Assembly (NCBI GenBank): GCA_002347905.1
Contig: DDYJ01000199.1
Location: 1 to 11,377 of the forward strand
DNA: 11,377 bases
Source of the DNA: Comamonadaceae bacterium UBA2237
GTDB lineage: Bacteria > Pseudomonadota > Gammaproteobacteria > Burkholderiales > Burkholderiaceae_C
Reading direction: 5' to 3'
A program made the translations under genes and the position numbers. Each line of letters opens with the position of its first letter. Positions within the stretch are counted from its first letter, which is position 1. Positions 1 through 7,522 of the stretch are shown piece after piece. The notes beneath the pieces were generated by a model, which did not search any database, was not told the origin of the DNA, and saw only the letters and a program-made list of their open reading frames with translations.

Positions 1-785
1 ACGATGCCGGTGGGCAAGTGGGTGATGCGCACCGCAGAGTCGGTCTTGTTGATGTGCTGGCCGCCCGCGCCGCTGGCACGAAAGGTGTCGATCCGCAAGT
101 CGGACGGGTTGATCTTGATGGCCTGCGCCTCATCGGGCTCTGCCAAGACCGCCACCGTGCATGCGCTGGTGTGTATGCGCCCCTGTGTTTCAGTGGTCGG
201 CACGCGCTGCACGCGGTGGCCGCCAGACTCAAACTTCAACAAGCCGTACACCCCATCGCTGGAAGACCCTGCATCAATGCGCACGACCACCTCCTTGTAG
301 CCACCGAGTTCACTGGCCGACTCGCTCATCACCTCACTACGCCATCCTTGGCGCTCTGCAAAGCGCATGTACATGCGCAGCAAGTCCGCAGCAAATAGTG
401 CGGACTCATCGCCACCGGTGCCTGCCCTAATTTCTAAAAACACGGGGCGCGCGTCGTCGGGGTCTTTGGGTAGGAGCATGCGCTGCAACTCGGCTTCGAG
501 TTGGGTCAGCTCGGCCTCGGCGCTGGCGACTTCCTCTTGCGCCATTTCGCGCAGCGCGTCATCCGACCCGCTGTCTTGCAGCATCTGCTGGGCGGCTTGC
601 AGGTCTGACTCGCGCTGTTGGTAGCGCGTGTAGCGGCTCGCGCTCGCGGTGAGCTCCGTGTGCTCACGCGAGAGCACTAAGAACTGGGACATGTCTTGCA
701 TGATGTCTTCACGAGAGAGCAAAAAATCTAGCTCAGACAGCCGTTGTGCAAAGCGCTCTAGCTGAGCGCGTAAGAAGGGTTTCAT
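1..785 (-). CDS. prfA: Peptide chain release factor 1 (RF1), 3' end cut by window edge
   Basis: RF1 recognises UAA and UAG in the ribosomal A site and triggers hydrolysis of the finished peptide from the P-site tRNA. Reading from the ATG at 785 on the minus strand gives 261 codons with no stop, beginning [20 protein letters not shown]; full-length RF1 is about 360 residues, so roughly the last 100 lie outside. The helical N-terminal domain comes first. The codon-recognition loop reads [18 protein letters not shown], with the stop-recognition tripeptide P-T-T at residues 196-198 (E. coli RF1 has P-A-T; RF2 would have S-P-F). The catalytic GGQ is at residues 241-243 within [13 protein letters not shown]. 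The P-x-T form marks this as RF1 rather than RF2. The start lies 11 bases after the hemA stop codon, and a weak AGGG about 9 bases upstream could serve as ribosome binding site, so the two genes are probably one transcript. hemA-prfA is a classic proteobacterial pairing. Confidence 0.97.
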   Translation of the reverse strand, partial: MKPFLRAQLERFAQRLSELDFLLSREDIMQDMSQFLVLSREHTELTASASRYTRYQQRESDLQAAQQMLQDSGSDDALREMAQEEVASAEAELTQLEAELQRMLLPKDPDDARPVFLEIRAGTGGDESALFAADLLRMYMRFAERQGWRSEVMSESASELGGYKEVVVRIDAGSSSDGVYGLLKFESGGHRVQRVPTTETQGRIHTSACTVAVLAEPDEAQAIKINPSDLRIDTFRASGAGGQHINKTDSAVRITHLPTGI

Positions 786-796
786 AGCCGCAGACC

Positions 797-2056
797 CTAA
801 CGGTTGTTACGTAAAAAGAAATGCTCAATTGCGTAGCGCGCTTTTTCTCGCGCCAGTGCGTCACCCGTGTGGAGCTCTGCCATGGCGCCGTGCAGCATTT
901 TTTGGGTCAATCCCTTGGACAGCGCCTCGAGCACCGACTCGGGTGACTCGCCCTTGGCCAGCAACTTGTAAGCACGGGCTAGTTCGGCCTCGCGCCAGGC
1001 ATCGGCCTGGGAATTGAGCTCCTGAATCAGGGGCACGTTGCTGCGTTGGTCCAACCAGTGGGCGAAGTTTTGCACGCCCGCATCGATGATGGCCTCCGCC
1101 TGCGCTACCGCAGCTTGTCTATTGGCCTGGCCTGTTTGTACGACTTCTGACAAGTCGTCCACTGTGTATAGGTAGACGTCAGCGAGCGACTTCACCTCTG
1201 GCTCTATATCGCGCGGGACTGCCAGGTCGACCATGAACATGGGGCGGTGCTTGCGTTTGCGCAATGCACGCTCCACAGCACCCAGGCCAATCAAGGGCAG
1301 TGTGCTGGCGGTGCAACTGACGACGATGTCGAACTCATGCAGGCGATCGGGCAGCTCACCCAAACGCAAAGCGACGCCACCCAAATGGGTTGCAATTTTT
1401 TCACCACGCTCTAAGGTTCGGTTGGCGACTGCCACACTGCGCGGACTCTTGGCGGCAAAGTGGGTGGCGCACAGCTCAATCATCTCGCCCGCACCGACAA
1501 ACAGCACATGGGTTTCGCCCAAGTCTTCGAACAACTGCGAGGCCAAGCGCACAGCGGCGGCGGCCATGCTGATGGAATGCGCGCCAATCTCGGTTGAGCT
1601 ACGAACCTCTTTTGCAATCGCAAATGAGCGCTGGAAGAGTTGGTTGAGGGTGGTGCCTAAAGCCCCTGCATCGGATGCGGCGCGCACGGCGTCCTTCATC
1701 TGGCCCAAAATTTGGGGCTCCCCGAGCACCATCGAATCGAGCCCGCTGGCCACCCTGAACGCGTGCCGCGCGGCATCGTTTTCTTGCAAGGTATAGGTGT
1801 GGGTCTTTAGCGCATCGGCACTGACGCCGCCAGACTGGGCCAGCCAGTCCAAGGTTTGCTGGATTTGCCTCTCACTGCCCGCGCCGTAGATTTCGGTGCG
1901 GTTGCAGGTCGACAAGATGGCGACCTCGCTGTCTTGGGATACGGCCCGTCGCAGACCGTCCAGGGTGGCACCCATTTGTTCGGTCGCAAAAGCAAAACGG
2001 CCCCGCAAATCGAGCGGGGCGGTGTTGTGATTGAGGCCAAGAGCCCAGACTGCCAT
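797..2056 (-). CDS. hemA: Glutamyl-tRNA reductase
   Basis: This NADPH-dependent enzyme reduces the glutamate on Glu-tRNA(Glu) to glutamate-1-semialdehyde, the committed step of C5-pathway tetrapyrrole (heme) synthesis in the cytoplasm. The product is 419 residues, the usual length. The N-terminal catalytic domain begins [14 protein letters not shown] and carries the nucleophilic cysteine at C51 in STCNRTEIY. The conserved histidine is at about H98, followed by [18 protein letters not shown] (about 102-119). The nucleotide-binding fold has [12 protein letters not shown] (about 184-195) and a downstream VANRT. The C-terminal helical region fits the dimerisation domain. The start is fixed by the family's N-terminal beta strand (LGLNH at residues 6-10). 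There is no normally spaced Shine-Dalgarno: GAGG abuts the ATG, and a perfect TATAAT sits only 6 bases before it, suggesting a leaderless message. prfA follows in the same direction and a small membrane-protein gene diverges. Confidence 0.98.
   Translation of the reverse strand: MAVWALGLNHNTAPLDLRGRFAFATEQMGATLDGLRRAVSQDSEVAILSTCNRTEIYGAGSERQIQQTLDWLAQSGGVSADALKTHTYTLQENDAARHAFRVASGLDSMVLGEPQILGQMKDAVRAASDAGALGTTLNQLFQRSFAIAKEVRSSTEIGAHSISMAAAAVRLASQLFEDLGETHVLFVGAGEMIELCATHFAAKSPRSVAVANRTLERGEKIATHLGGVALRLGELPDRLHEFDIVVSCTASTLPLIGLGAVERALRKRKHRPMFMVDLAVPRDIEPEVKSLADVYLYTVDDLSEVVQTGQANRQAAVAQAEAIIDAGVQNFAHWLDQRSNVPLIQELNSQADAWREAELARAYKLLAKGESPESVLEALSKGLTQKMLHGAMAELHTGDALAREKARYAIEHFFLRNNR
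2000..2020 (-). other. Perfect GC-only hairpin inside the first codons of hemA
   Basis: GCCCCGC (2000-2006) and GCGGGGC (2014-2020) are exact reverse complements around a 7-base loop. In the hemA message this is a 7-bp all-GC stem covering roughly codons 13-19 (APLDLRG), starting 36 bases after the ATG. It has no following U-run, so it is not a terminator. It may simply reflect coding for conserved residues, or it may act on ribosome loading. Confidence 0.35.
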
Positions 2057-2062
2057 CCTCGA

Positions 2063-2070
2063 ATTATAAA
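2063..2070. promoter_or_regulatory. Overlapping divergent -10 elements between hemA and the small membrane gene
   Basis: The AT-rich core contains TATAAT on the minus strand (2068-2063), a perfect sigma-70 -10 hexamer, and TATAAA on the plus strand (2065-2070), one mismatch from consensus. The minus-strand box is 6 bases from the hemA ATG and the plus-strand box is 10 bases from the ATG at 2081. I found no convincing -35 hexamer at 16-18 bases in either direction, so strength is uncertain. Initiation about 7 bases after each -10 would give a leaderless hemA mRNA and a nearly leaderless mRNA for the small gene. The hexamers are seen directly; promoter activity is inferred. Confidence 0.5.
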
Positions 2071-2080
2071 ATTGACGCCT

Positions 2081-2365
2081 ATGGGCCCACTAGACCAACT
2101 GATACACCTGCTTAACTTCTTTGCGCCTGCATGGGGCGTAGCGTTTTTCTGCGTGGTTTTTGCGCAGCTTGCAGCGCGGCGCTGGTTGCCAGAGTCTCGG
2201 TGGGGCTGGATGCGCCAGCTCACGGTGAGTGGCGTATTGGGTTCTGTGGTGTTGGTCTCTGGTTTGGTTTTCTTTGGCATCGACGGCAAGATGGCCACTT
2301 ACGGAGCCTTGGTTGTGGTGTGCGCGAGCGCCCAATGGACCATGTGCCGAGGCTGGTACGAATAG
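2081..2365 (+). CDS. Small three-helix inner-membrane protein of unknown function
   Basis: I do not recognise a named family. The 94-residue product is strongly hydrophobic. Likely membrane segments are at about 8-32 ([20 protein letters not shown]), 47-66 ([20 protein letters not shown]) and 70-88. A basic, Trp-rich loop ([14 protein letters not shown], 33-46) lies between the first two. The ATG at 2081 is chosen because upstream sequence in this frame is antisense to hemA and because hydrophobic sequence begins right after it. No Shine-Dalgarno is visible. The gene diverges from hemA with only 24 bases between the two starts. A continuous 95-codon frame with membrane-protein composition supports a real gene; comparable small hypothetical proteins beside hemA are my recollection from Comamonadaceae. 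A role in heme metabolism cannot be claimed. Confidence 0.75.
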   Translation: MGPLDQLIHLLNFFAPAWGVAFFCVVFAQLAARRWLPESRWGWMRQLTVSGVLGSVVLVSGLVFFGIDGKMATYGALVVVCASAQWTMCRGWYE

Positions 2366-2397
2366 CCCCTACAAGGCCTCGCGTCATAGGGCCCTGC

Positions 2398-2416
2398 GGT
2401 AACATGCGTGGTTACC
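2398..2416. promoter_or_regulatory. Inverted repeat (candidate operator) upstream of the DUF3683 dehydrogenase
   Basis: GGTAAC (2398-2403) and GTTACC (2411-2416) form a perfect 6-bp inverted repeat with a 7-base spacer, ending 16 bases before the ATG at 2433. A third similar half-site, CTAACC, is at 2422-2427, 11 bases (about one helical turn) from the second. The size and position suit a dimeric regulator such as GntR or LysR types that control hydroxyacid genes, but no regulator gene is present in the window. A short RNA hairpin is the alternative. This is an observed repeat with inferred function. Confidence 0.4.
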
Positions 2417-2432
2417 CCGTGCTAACCCCCCT

Positions 2433-5400
2433 ATGAACGCTCCCACCCCGCTAAATTTACTGCTGGCACAGCCCACGGAAGCGCCTCGGCTGCGCGAAAT
2501 TCCTTACAACTACACCTCATTTTCTGACCGCGAAATCGTCATCCGATTGCTGGGTGTTGCGGTTTGGGATTTGCTTTTGCGCCTGCGCCAAGAACGACGC
2601 ACTGGACGCTCTGCGCGCATGCTCTACGAAGTGTTGGGCGATATTTGGGTGGTACAGCGCAACCCCTACCTACAAGACGACCTGCTAGACAACCCTCAGC
2701 GGCGTCGCCAGTTGGTCGACGCCTTGCACCACCGTTTGGGCGAAGTGCAGCGCCGCCGCTCCAACGAAGACGCCGAGCGTGACGCGCTGGTCGGCCAATT
2801 GTTAGAGGCCGCAAGCCGCGCAGTGGAGGCCTTTAACGCCGAGTTTGAAGCGATTGCGAGTTTGCGCAAAAAAACAGCACGCCAACTCAAAAAATACACG
2901 GCGAACGACAACATCAAATTTGACGGTTTGTCGCGCGTGTCCCATGTGACGGATGCGACCGACTGGCGTGTCGAGTACCCGTTTGTGGTGCTCACACCTG
3001 ACACCGAGGTCGAGATGGCTGGCTTGGTCAAAGGCTGTATCGATCTGGGTCTGACCATCGTGCCGCGCGGCGGCGGCACGGGGTACACCGGCGGCGCAGT
3101 GCCACTCACGTGGAAGAGTGCCGTCATCAACACCGAAAAGCTCGAAGCCATGACCGAGGTCGAGCACATTCAATTGGCGGGACTTGACAACCCTGTACCC
3201 ACCATTTGGACCGAAGCGGGTGTTGTCACCCAACGTGTGGCGGATGCGGCTGAACGCGCAGGCTATGTGTTTGCGGTGGACCCCACCTCAGCCGAAGCCT
3301 CTTGCGTTGGCGGCAACATCGCCATGAACGCTGGCGGTAAAAAGGCCGTACTGTGGGGAACGGCCTTAGACAACCTCGCCAGCTGGCGCATGGTCACGCC
3401 CGACGCACAGTGGTTAGAGGTGACGCGCGTTGGCCACAACTTGGGCAAGATCCACGACGCAGATGTCGCGAGTTTTGATCTGCACTATTTCGAAGCCGAC
3501 GGCAAGACGCCGGTTCGGCACGAGCGTCTCGACATCCCAGGGCAAAGCTTTCGCAAAGTGGGTCTGGGCAAAGACGTTACCGACAAATTTTTAAGTGGCC
3601 TGCCTGGCATCCAAAAAGAAGGCTGCGATGGCTTGATCACCAGCGCGCGTTGGATCGTGCACCGCATGCCCGAGCACACCCGCACCGTCTGCTTAGAGTT
3701 CTTTGGCAACGCCAAAGATGCAGTGCCCAGCATTGTTGAAATCAAAGACTTCATGTTCGCTGAACAGAAGCGCACCAACACCTTGTTGGCCGGCTTAGAG
3801 CACCTTGACGACCGCTACCTCAAGGCGGTTGGATACGCTACAAAAAGTAAGCGCGGCGGTCTACCCAAGATGGTGTTGGTGGGCGATATCGCTGGCGACA
3901 ACGCGGACGACGTGGCACGTGCTACATCAGAAGTGGTGCGTCTGGCCAACTCGCGCAGTGGCGAAGGCTTCGTAGCGATTAGCCCTGAGGCGCGCAAGAA
4001 ATTTTGGCTCGATCGCAAACGCACGGCGGCCATTAGCCGCCATACCAATGCCTTCAAGATCAACGAAGACGTTGTGATTCCCTTGCCACGCATGGGCGAG
4101 TACACCGACGGCATCGAGCGCTTGAACATCGAACTGTCTTTGCGCAACAAACTCAACCTATGCGACGCGTTGGACGCCTTCTTCGCCGAGGGCAACTTGC
4201 CTTTGGGTGCGATAGACGACGCCAACGATGTGCCGTCCCCCGAGTTGTTGGAAGAGCGCGTGCAACAAGCGCGTGCGGTGTTGGCCGATGTGCGTGGCAC
4301 TTGGCAGCAATGGCTCAATAACTGCGACGCACTTTTCCCGCAGCTGCAAGACCACAGTTTGCGTGCGAGTTGGAAAACGCAAATCCGCGCTGTGCTTGAG
4401 AACGTTTTCACGGGCGCGCAATTCCAACCCATCTTGGACGCCTGTAACGCGATTCACCAGCGCGTGCTCAAGGGCCGTGTCTGGATCGCCTTGCACATGC
4501 ACGCTGGCGACGGCAATGTACACACCAATATTCCTGTCAACAGCGACAACTATGAGATGCTGCAAACCGCCCACGAGGCGGTAGCCCGCATCATGGTGCT
4601 GGCGCGTTCACTTGACGGGGTTATCTCTGGTGAGCATGGTATCGGTATCACCAAGCTCGAGTTCTTGACAGACGCTGAGCTGCAACCCTTTGCCGACTAC
4701 AAGAAGCGCATCGACCCCGAGGGGCGTTTCAACAAGGGTAAGTTGTTGCGCCACGATGCATCTGAGCCTAGCGTGCGTGACGCCAGCCTGAGTCAGGCCT
4801 ACACGCCCAGCTTTGGCTTGATGGGCCACGAGTCGCTCATCATGCAGCAGTCAGACATTGGTGCGATTGCCGACAGCGTCAAAGACTGCCTGCGTTGTGG
4901 CAAGTGCAAACCCGTCTGCGCCACGCACGTGCCGCGCGCGAACTTGCTCTACAGCCCGCGCAACAAAATCTTGGCGACCTCGTTGTTGGTCGAGGCCTTC
5001 TTGTACGAAGAGCAAACCCGCCGCGGTGTCTCCATCAAGCACTGGCAAGAATTCGAAGACGTCGCCGACCATTGCACGGTGTGCCACAAGTGCCTCTCGC
5101 CTTGCCCAGTCAAGATTGACTTTGGTGACGTGTCAATGAACATGCGCAACCTGTTGCGCAAGATGGGGCAAAAAACATTCAGGCCTGGCAACGCGGCGGC
5201 GATGCTGATGCTCAACGCCACCAACCCAGAGACCATCAAGTTTGCGCGCAGCGCTATGGTGGATGTGGGCATGAAGTTGCAGCGCTTTGCTAACGATGTC
5301 TTGCGCGTGGTCGCGCGCAAGCAAACCAATGCGCCACCTGCGACGGTGGGCACTGCGCCCATCAAGCAGCAGGTCATCCACTTCATCAACAAGAAGATGC

Positions 5401-6302
5401 CGGGCAATCTGCCCAAGAAGACAGCACGCGCTTTGTTGGACATCGAAGACAAAGACTACGTGCCCATCATCCGTAACCCGCAAACCACGACAGCAGACAC
5501 CGAGGCAGTTTTCTATTTCCCTGGTTGCGGATCAGAACGCTTGTTCAGTCAAGTAGGACTCGCCACACAGGCCATGCTTTGGCATGCGGGTGTGCAAACT
5601 GTTTTGCCACCTGGGTACTTGTGTTGCGGTTATCCGCAGCGCGGCAGTGGGCAGTTCGACAAGGCAGAAAAAATCATCACCGACAACCGTGTCTTATTTC
5701 ATCGTGTCGCCAACACGCTGAACTACCTCGACATCAAAACCGTGGTGGTGAGTTGCGGCACGTGTTACGACCAGTTGCAGGGCTACCAGTTCGACAAGAT
5801 TTTTCCAGGCTGCCGCATCGTCGATATCCATGAGTACTTGTTAGAGAAGGGCATACAGCTCAACGCCAGCCAACAGGCCGGCTACTTGTTCCACGACCCT
5901 TGCCACAGCCCCATGAAGCAACAAGACCCGATGAAGACGGTGAAGGCATTGATGGGCGACCAAATTTTGAAAAGCGAGCGTTGCTGCGGAGAGTCGGGCA
6001 CCTTGGGCGTGACGCGACCAGACATTTCGACCCAGGTGCGCTTTCGCAAAGAAGAAGAGTTGTGCGCAGATGAGACCGCTTTGCGCGCCATGACGGGCGA
6101 AGCAAAGGGCGACTTAAAAATTCTCACCAGTTGCCCCAGTTGCTTGCAGGGACTCAGCCGCTACGGTAACGACTTGCAAAACGGTTTGCTAGAAGCCGAC
6201 TACATCGTGGTCGAGATGGCCAACAAAATTTTGGGTGAAGAGTGGATGGCGCAATATGTGCAGCTGGCCAATTCTGGTGGCATAGAAAGGGTGTTGGTCT
6301 AA
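2433..6302 (+). CDS. DUF3683 FAD/4Fe-4S dehydrogenase (fused GlcD-GlcF-like 2-hydroxyacid dehydrogenase)
   Basis: This 1289-residue protein is inferred to be a cytoplasmic or membrane-associated flavoprotein oxidising a 2-hydroxyacid such as glycolate or D-lactate; the substrate cannot be read from sequence. Residues 1 to about 170 form the conserved DUF3683 region ([21 protein letters not shown]). The FAD-binding PCMH domain (about 180-350) has [12 protein letters not shown] at 210-221 and [10 protein letters not shown] near 293-302. The FAD-oxidase C-terminal domain carries [10 protein letters not shown] (688-697) and SGEHGIG (732-738), split by an insert at about 554-680. Two 4Fe-4S motifs follow: C819/C822/C825/C829 and C881/C884/C887/C891. 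Two CCG modules follow: C1032, C1064-C1065, C1108/C1111, then C1157, C1184-C1185, C1234/C1237. All expected cysteines are present. E. coli splits the equivalent parts between GlcD and GlcF. No Shine-Dalgarno is evident; the start matches the conserved N-terminus. Confidence 0.93.
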   Translation: MNAPTPLNLLLAQPTEAPRLREIPYNYTSFSDREIVIRLLGVAVWDLLLRLRQERRTGRSARMLYEVLGDIWVVQRNPYLQDDLLDNPQRRRQLVDALHHRLGEVQRRRSNEDAERDALVGQLLEAASRAVEAFNAEFEAIASLRKKTARQLKKYTANDNIKFDGLSRVSHVTDATDWRVEYPFVVLTPDTEVEMAGLVKGCIDLGLTIVPRGGGTGYTGGAVPLTWKSAVINTEKLEAMTEVEHIQLAGLDNPVPTIWTEAGVVTQRVADAAERAGYVFAVDPTSAEASCVGGNIAMNAGGKKAVLWGTALDNLASWRMVTPDAQWLEVTRVGHNLGKIHDADVASFDLHYFEADGKTPVRHERLDIPGQSFRKVGLGKDVTDKFLSGLPGIQKEGCDGLITSARWIVHRMPEHTRTVCLEFFGNAKDAVPSIVEIKDFMFAEQKRTNTLLAGLEHLDDRYLKAVGYATKSKRGGLPKMVLVGDIAGDNADDVARATSEVVRLANSRSGEGFVAISPEARKKFWLDRKRTAAISRHTNAFKINEDVVIPLPRMGEYTDGIERLNIELSLRNKLNLCDALDAFFAEGNLPLGAIDDANDVPSPELLEERVQQARAVLADVRGTWQQWLNNCDALFPQLQDHSLRASWKTQIRAVLENVFTGAQFQPILDACNAIHQRVLKGRVWIALHMHAGDGNVHTNIPVNSDNYEMLQTAHEAVARIMVLARSLDGVISGEHGIGITKLEFLTDAELQPFADYKKRIDPEGRFNKGKLLRHDASEPSVRDASLSQAYTPSFGLMGHESLIMQQSDIGAIADSVKDCLRCGKCKPVCATHVPRANLLYSPRNKILATSLLVEAFLYEEQTRRGVSIKHWQEFEDVADHCTVCHKCLSPCPVKIDFGDVSMNMRNLLRKMGQKTFRPGNAAAMLMLNATNPETIKFARSAMVDVGMKLQRFANDVLRVVARKQTNAPPATVGTAPIKQQVIHFINKKMPGNLPKKTARALLDIEDKDYVPIIRNPQTTTADTEAVFYFPGCGSERLFSQVGLATQAMLWHAGVQTVLPPGYLCCGYPQRGSGQFDKAEKIITDNRVLFHRVANTLNYLDIKTVVVSCGTCYDQLQGYQFDKIFPGCRIVDIHEYLLEKGIQLNASQQAGYLFHDPCHSPMKQQDPMKTVKALMGDQILKSERCCGESGTLGVTRPDISTQVRFRKEEELCADETALRAMTGEAKGDLKILTSCPSCLQGLSRYGNDLQNGLLEADYIVVEMANKILGEEWMAQYVQLANSGGIERVLV

Positions 6303-6731
6303 ATGACTGGACTAAAAACGGACACCCCAACACCAGAGGACATCACCGCCCACAGCGCAAGCCGTGTGCTCGAGGTGAAGTTTTCTGATGGTGCGACGTT
6401 TCGCATTCCGTTCGAACTAATGCGTGTCTACAGCCCTTCCGCCGAAGTCAAGGGACACGGCCCTGGGCAAGAGGTTTTGCAGACGGGCAAGCGCAACGTC
6501 GGCTTGCTAGACATAGAGCCCGTGGGCAACTACGCCATCAAGCCGACCTTTACCGATGGCCACGACAGCGGCTTGTTCACCTGGGAGTACTTGTACTTCC
6601 TAGGTTCTGAGCAAGACGCCTTGTGGGCAGACTACGAGAAGCGTTTGGCCGCAGCTGGTGTGACGCGTGATACGCCTATGCAAAGAGCTGCGGGCAGCGC
6701 AGGCGGCGCATGCAGCAGCCACGGACACTAA
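6303..6731 (+). CDS. DUF971 protein (gamma-butyrobetaine hydroxylase N-terminal-like domain)
   Basis: The 142-residue product is a stand-alone DUF971 domain: [35 protein letters not shown] (about 23-57), then [36 protein letters not shown]. The family is also found at the N-terminus of gamma-butyrobetaine dioxygenase and the C-terminus of the plastid Fe-S assembly factor HCF101. Its biochemical role alone is unknown. The C-terminus ends GGACSSHGH, a short Cys/His tail that could bind metal; similar tails are common in this family as I recall. The ATG begins on the base after the TAA of the upstream dehydrogenase (TAAATG), implying translational coupling, and ubiE starts 19 bases later. Conservation beside ubiE in Burkholderiales (from memory) argues that its partner is the ubi cluster, while the TAAATG junction ties it to the Fe-S enzyme. 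Family assignment is firm and function is open. Confidence 0.9.
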   Translation: MTGLKTDTPTPEDITAHSASRVLEVKFSDGATFRIPFELMRVYSPSAEVKGHGPGQEVLQTGKRNVGLLDIEPVGNYAIKPTFTDGHDSGLFTWEYLYFLGSEQDALWADYEKRLAAAGVTRDTPMQRAAGSAGGACSSHGH

Positions 6732-6747
6732 GCAGCCACGGCCACTA
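6714..6747 (+). repeat. 17-bp tandem duplication across the DUF971 stop codon
   Basis: AGCAGCCACGGACACTA (6714-6730) is immediately followed by AGCAGCCACGGCCACTA (6731-6747), with one mismatch (A6725/C6742). The first copy encodes the C-terminal SSHGH and the start of the TAA stop. The second copy fills nearly all the space before the ubiE ATG at 6751 and leaves no Shine-Dalgarno there. A slippage-type duplication is the simplest origin. Confidence 0.85.
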
Positions 6748-6750
6748 AAA

Positions 6751-7482
6751 ATGAGTTCTACACACTTCGGTTTTCAGACGGTAAACGAGCAAGACAAGTC
6801 CAAGCACGTGCGCCGCGTGTTTGATTCAGTTGCCAGCAAGTACGACGTGATGAACGACCTCATGTCGCTTGGCTTGCACCGAATTTGGAAGCACTACACC
6901 ACAACAGTGGCAGACATTCGCCCTGGTTACCAAGTGTTGGACATCGCTGGTGGCACGGGTGACCTGTCGATGGCCTTCGCCAAACAAGTCGGCCCCACTG
7001 GGCGTGTGGTGCACACCGACATCAACGAAGCCATGCTGCGCACTGGCCGCGACCGCTTGGTTGATAACGGCTTGAATTTGCCTACCTTGGTATGTGACGC
7101 AGAGAAGTTACCTTTTGCAGACAACCACTTCGATGTGGTGAGCGTTGCCTTCGGTCTTCGCAACATGACGCACAAAGATGTGGCCTTGAAAGAAATGTGC
7201 CGCGTCCTCAAGCCCAACGGCAAGTTGTTGGTGTTGGAGTTTTCCAAAGTCGCTAAGCCTCTTGAAAAACCCTACGACTGGTATTCCTTCAACATATTGC
7301 CTAAGCTTGGCAACTTGGTAGCAGGTGATGACGCAAGTTACCGCTACCTGGCTGAGTCTATACGCATGCACCCTAGCCAAGAAGAACTCAAACAATTGAT
7401 GAAGCAATGTGGCTTTGGCCACGTGGACTTTCACAACATGAGCGCGGGTGTGGTGGCCTTGCACGTAGGTATCAAGTGCTGA
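6751..7482 (+). CDS. ubiE: Bifunctional demethylmenaquinone/2-methoxy-6-polyprenyl-1,4-benzoquinol methylase
   Basis: UbiE is a SAM-dependent C-methyltransferase of ubiquinone (and menaquinone, where present) synthesis, acting at the cytoplasmic face of the inner membrane. The 243-residue product is close to the usual 250. It starts [47 protein letters not shown], the family N-terminal signature. SAM motif I is [10 protein letters not shown] at residues 62-71. Later come [20 protein letters not shown] and [15 protein letters not shown], both typical of UbiE. The frame is open upstream to 6667, but that stretch overlaps the DUF971 tail and the duplication, and the family signature begins just after the ATG at 6751, so I chose that start. 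No Shine-Dalgarno precedes it, suggesting translation coupled to upstream genes. It heads a run with the Tim44-like, UbiJ-like and UbiB genes. Confidence 0.97.
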   Translation: MSSTHFGFQTVNEQDKSKHVRRVFDSVASKYDVMNDLMSLGLHRIWKHYTTTVADIRPGYQVLDIAGGTGDLSMAFAKQVGPTGRVVHTDINEAMLRTGRDRLVDNGLNLPTLVCDAEKLPFADNHFDVVSVAFGLRNMTHKDVALKEMCRVLKPNGKLLVLEFSKVAKPLEKPYDWYSFNILPKLGNLVAGDDASYRYLAESIRMHPSQEELKQLMKQCGFGHVDFHNMSAGVVALHVGIKC

Positions 7483-7512
7483 TGCGCATAAGTGCGTAAG
7501 TTGCTAACAACT

Positions 7513-7517
7513 AGGAG
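7513..7517 (+). promoter_or_regulatory. Strong Shine-Dalgarno of the Tim44-like gene
   Basis: AGGAG lies 5 bases before the ATG at 7523. It is the clearest ribosome binding site in the window and confirms that start. The neighbouring genes ubiE and ubiB lack comparable sites. Confidence 0.8.
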
Positions 7518-7522
7518 ATGAC

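Noticed and set aside
1233..1796. 187-residue open frame on the plus strand
   Set aside because: It is wholly antisense to the conserved core of hemA, with a composition typical of a shadow frame and no recognisable motif.
1807..2298. 163-residue minus-strand frame overlapping the hemA start and the small membrane gene
   Set aside because: It overlaps hemA out of frame and is antisense to the membrane protein; its sequence is Lys/Pro/Thr-rich with no domain. The hemA frame explains the region.
2389..2394. GGGCCC palindrome in the gap before the dehydrogenase
   Set aside because: A 6-base self-complementary site with no spacer or partner is expected by chance; the nearby GGTAAC/GTTACC repeat is the better candidate.
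3815..4432. 205-residue minus-strand frame
   Set aside because: It is antisense to the FAD-oxidase domain of the DUF3683 dehydrogenase and looks like a codon-bias shadow.
6667..6750. 28-residue N-terminal extension of UbiE
   Set aside because: It would be translated out of frame through the DUF971 tail and the tandem duplication, and the family N-terminal signature starts right after the ATG at 6751.
7499..7512. AGTTG-CTAA-CAACT inverted repeat between ubiE and the Tim44-like gene, considered as a terminator
   Set aside because: The stem is only 5 bp, AT-containing and not followed by a T-run; it also lies directly before a strong ribosome binding site.
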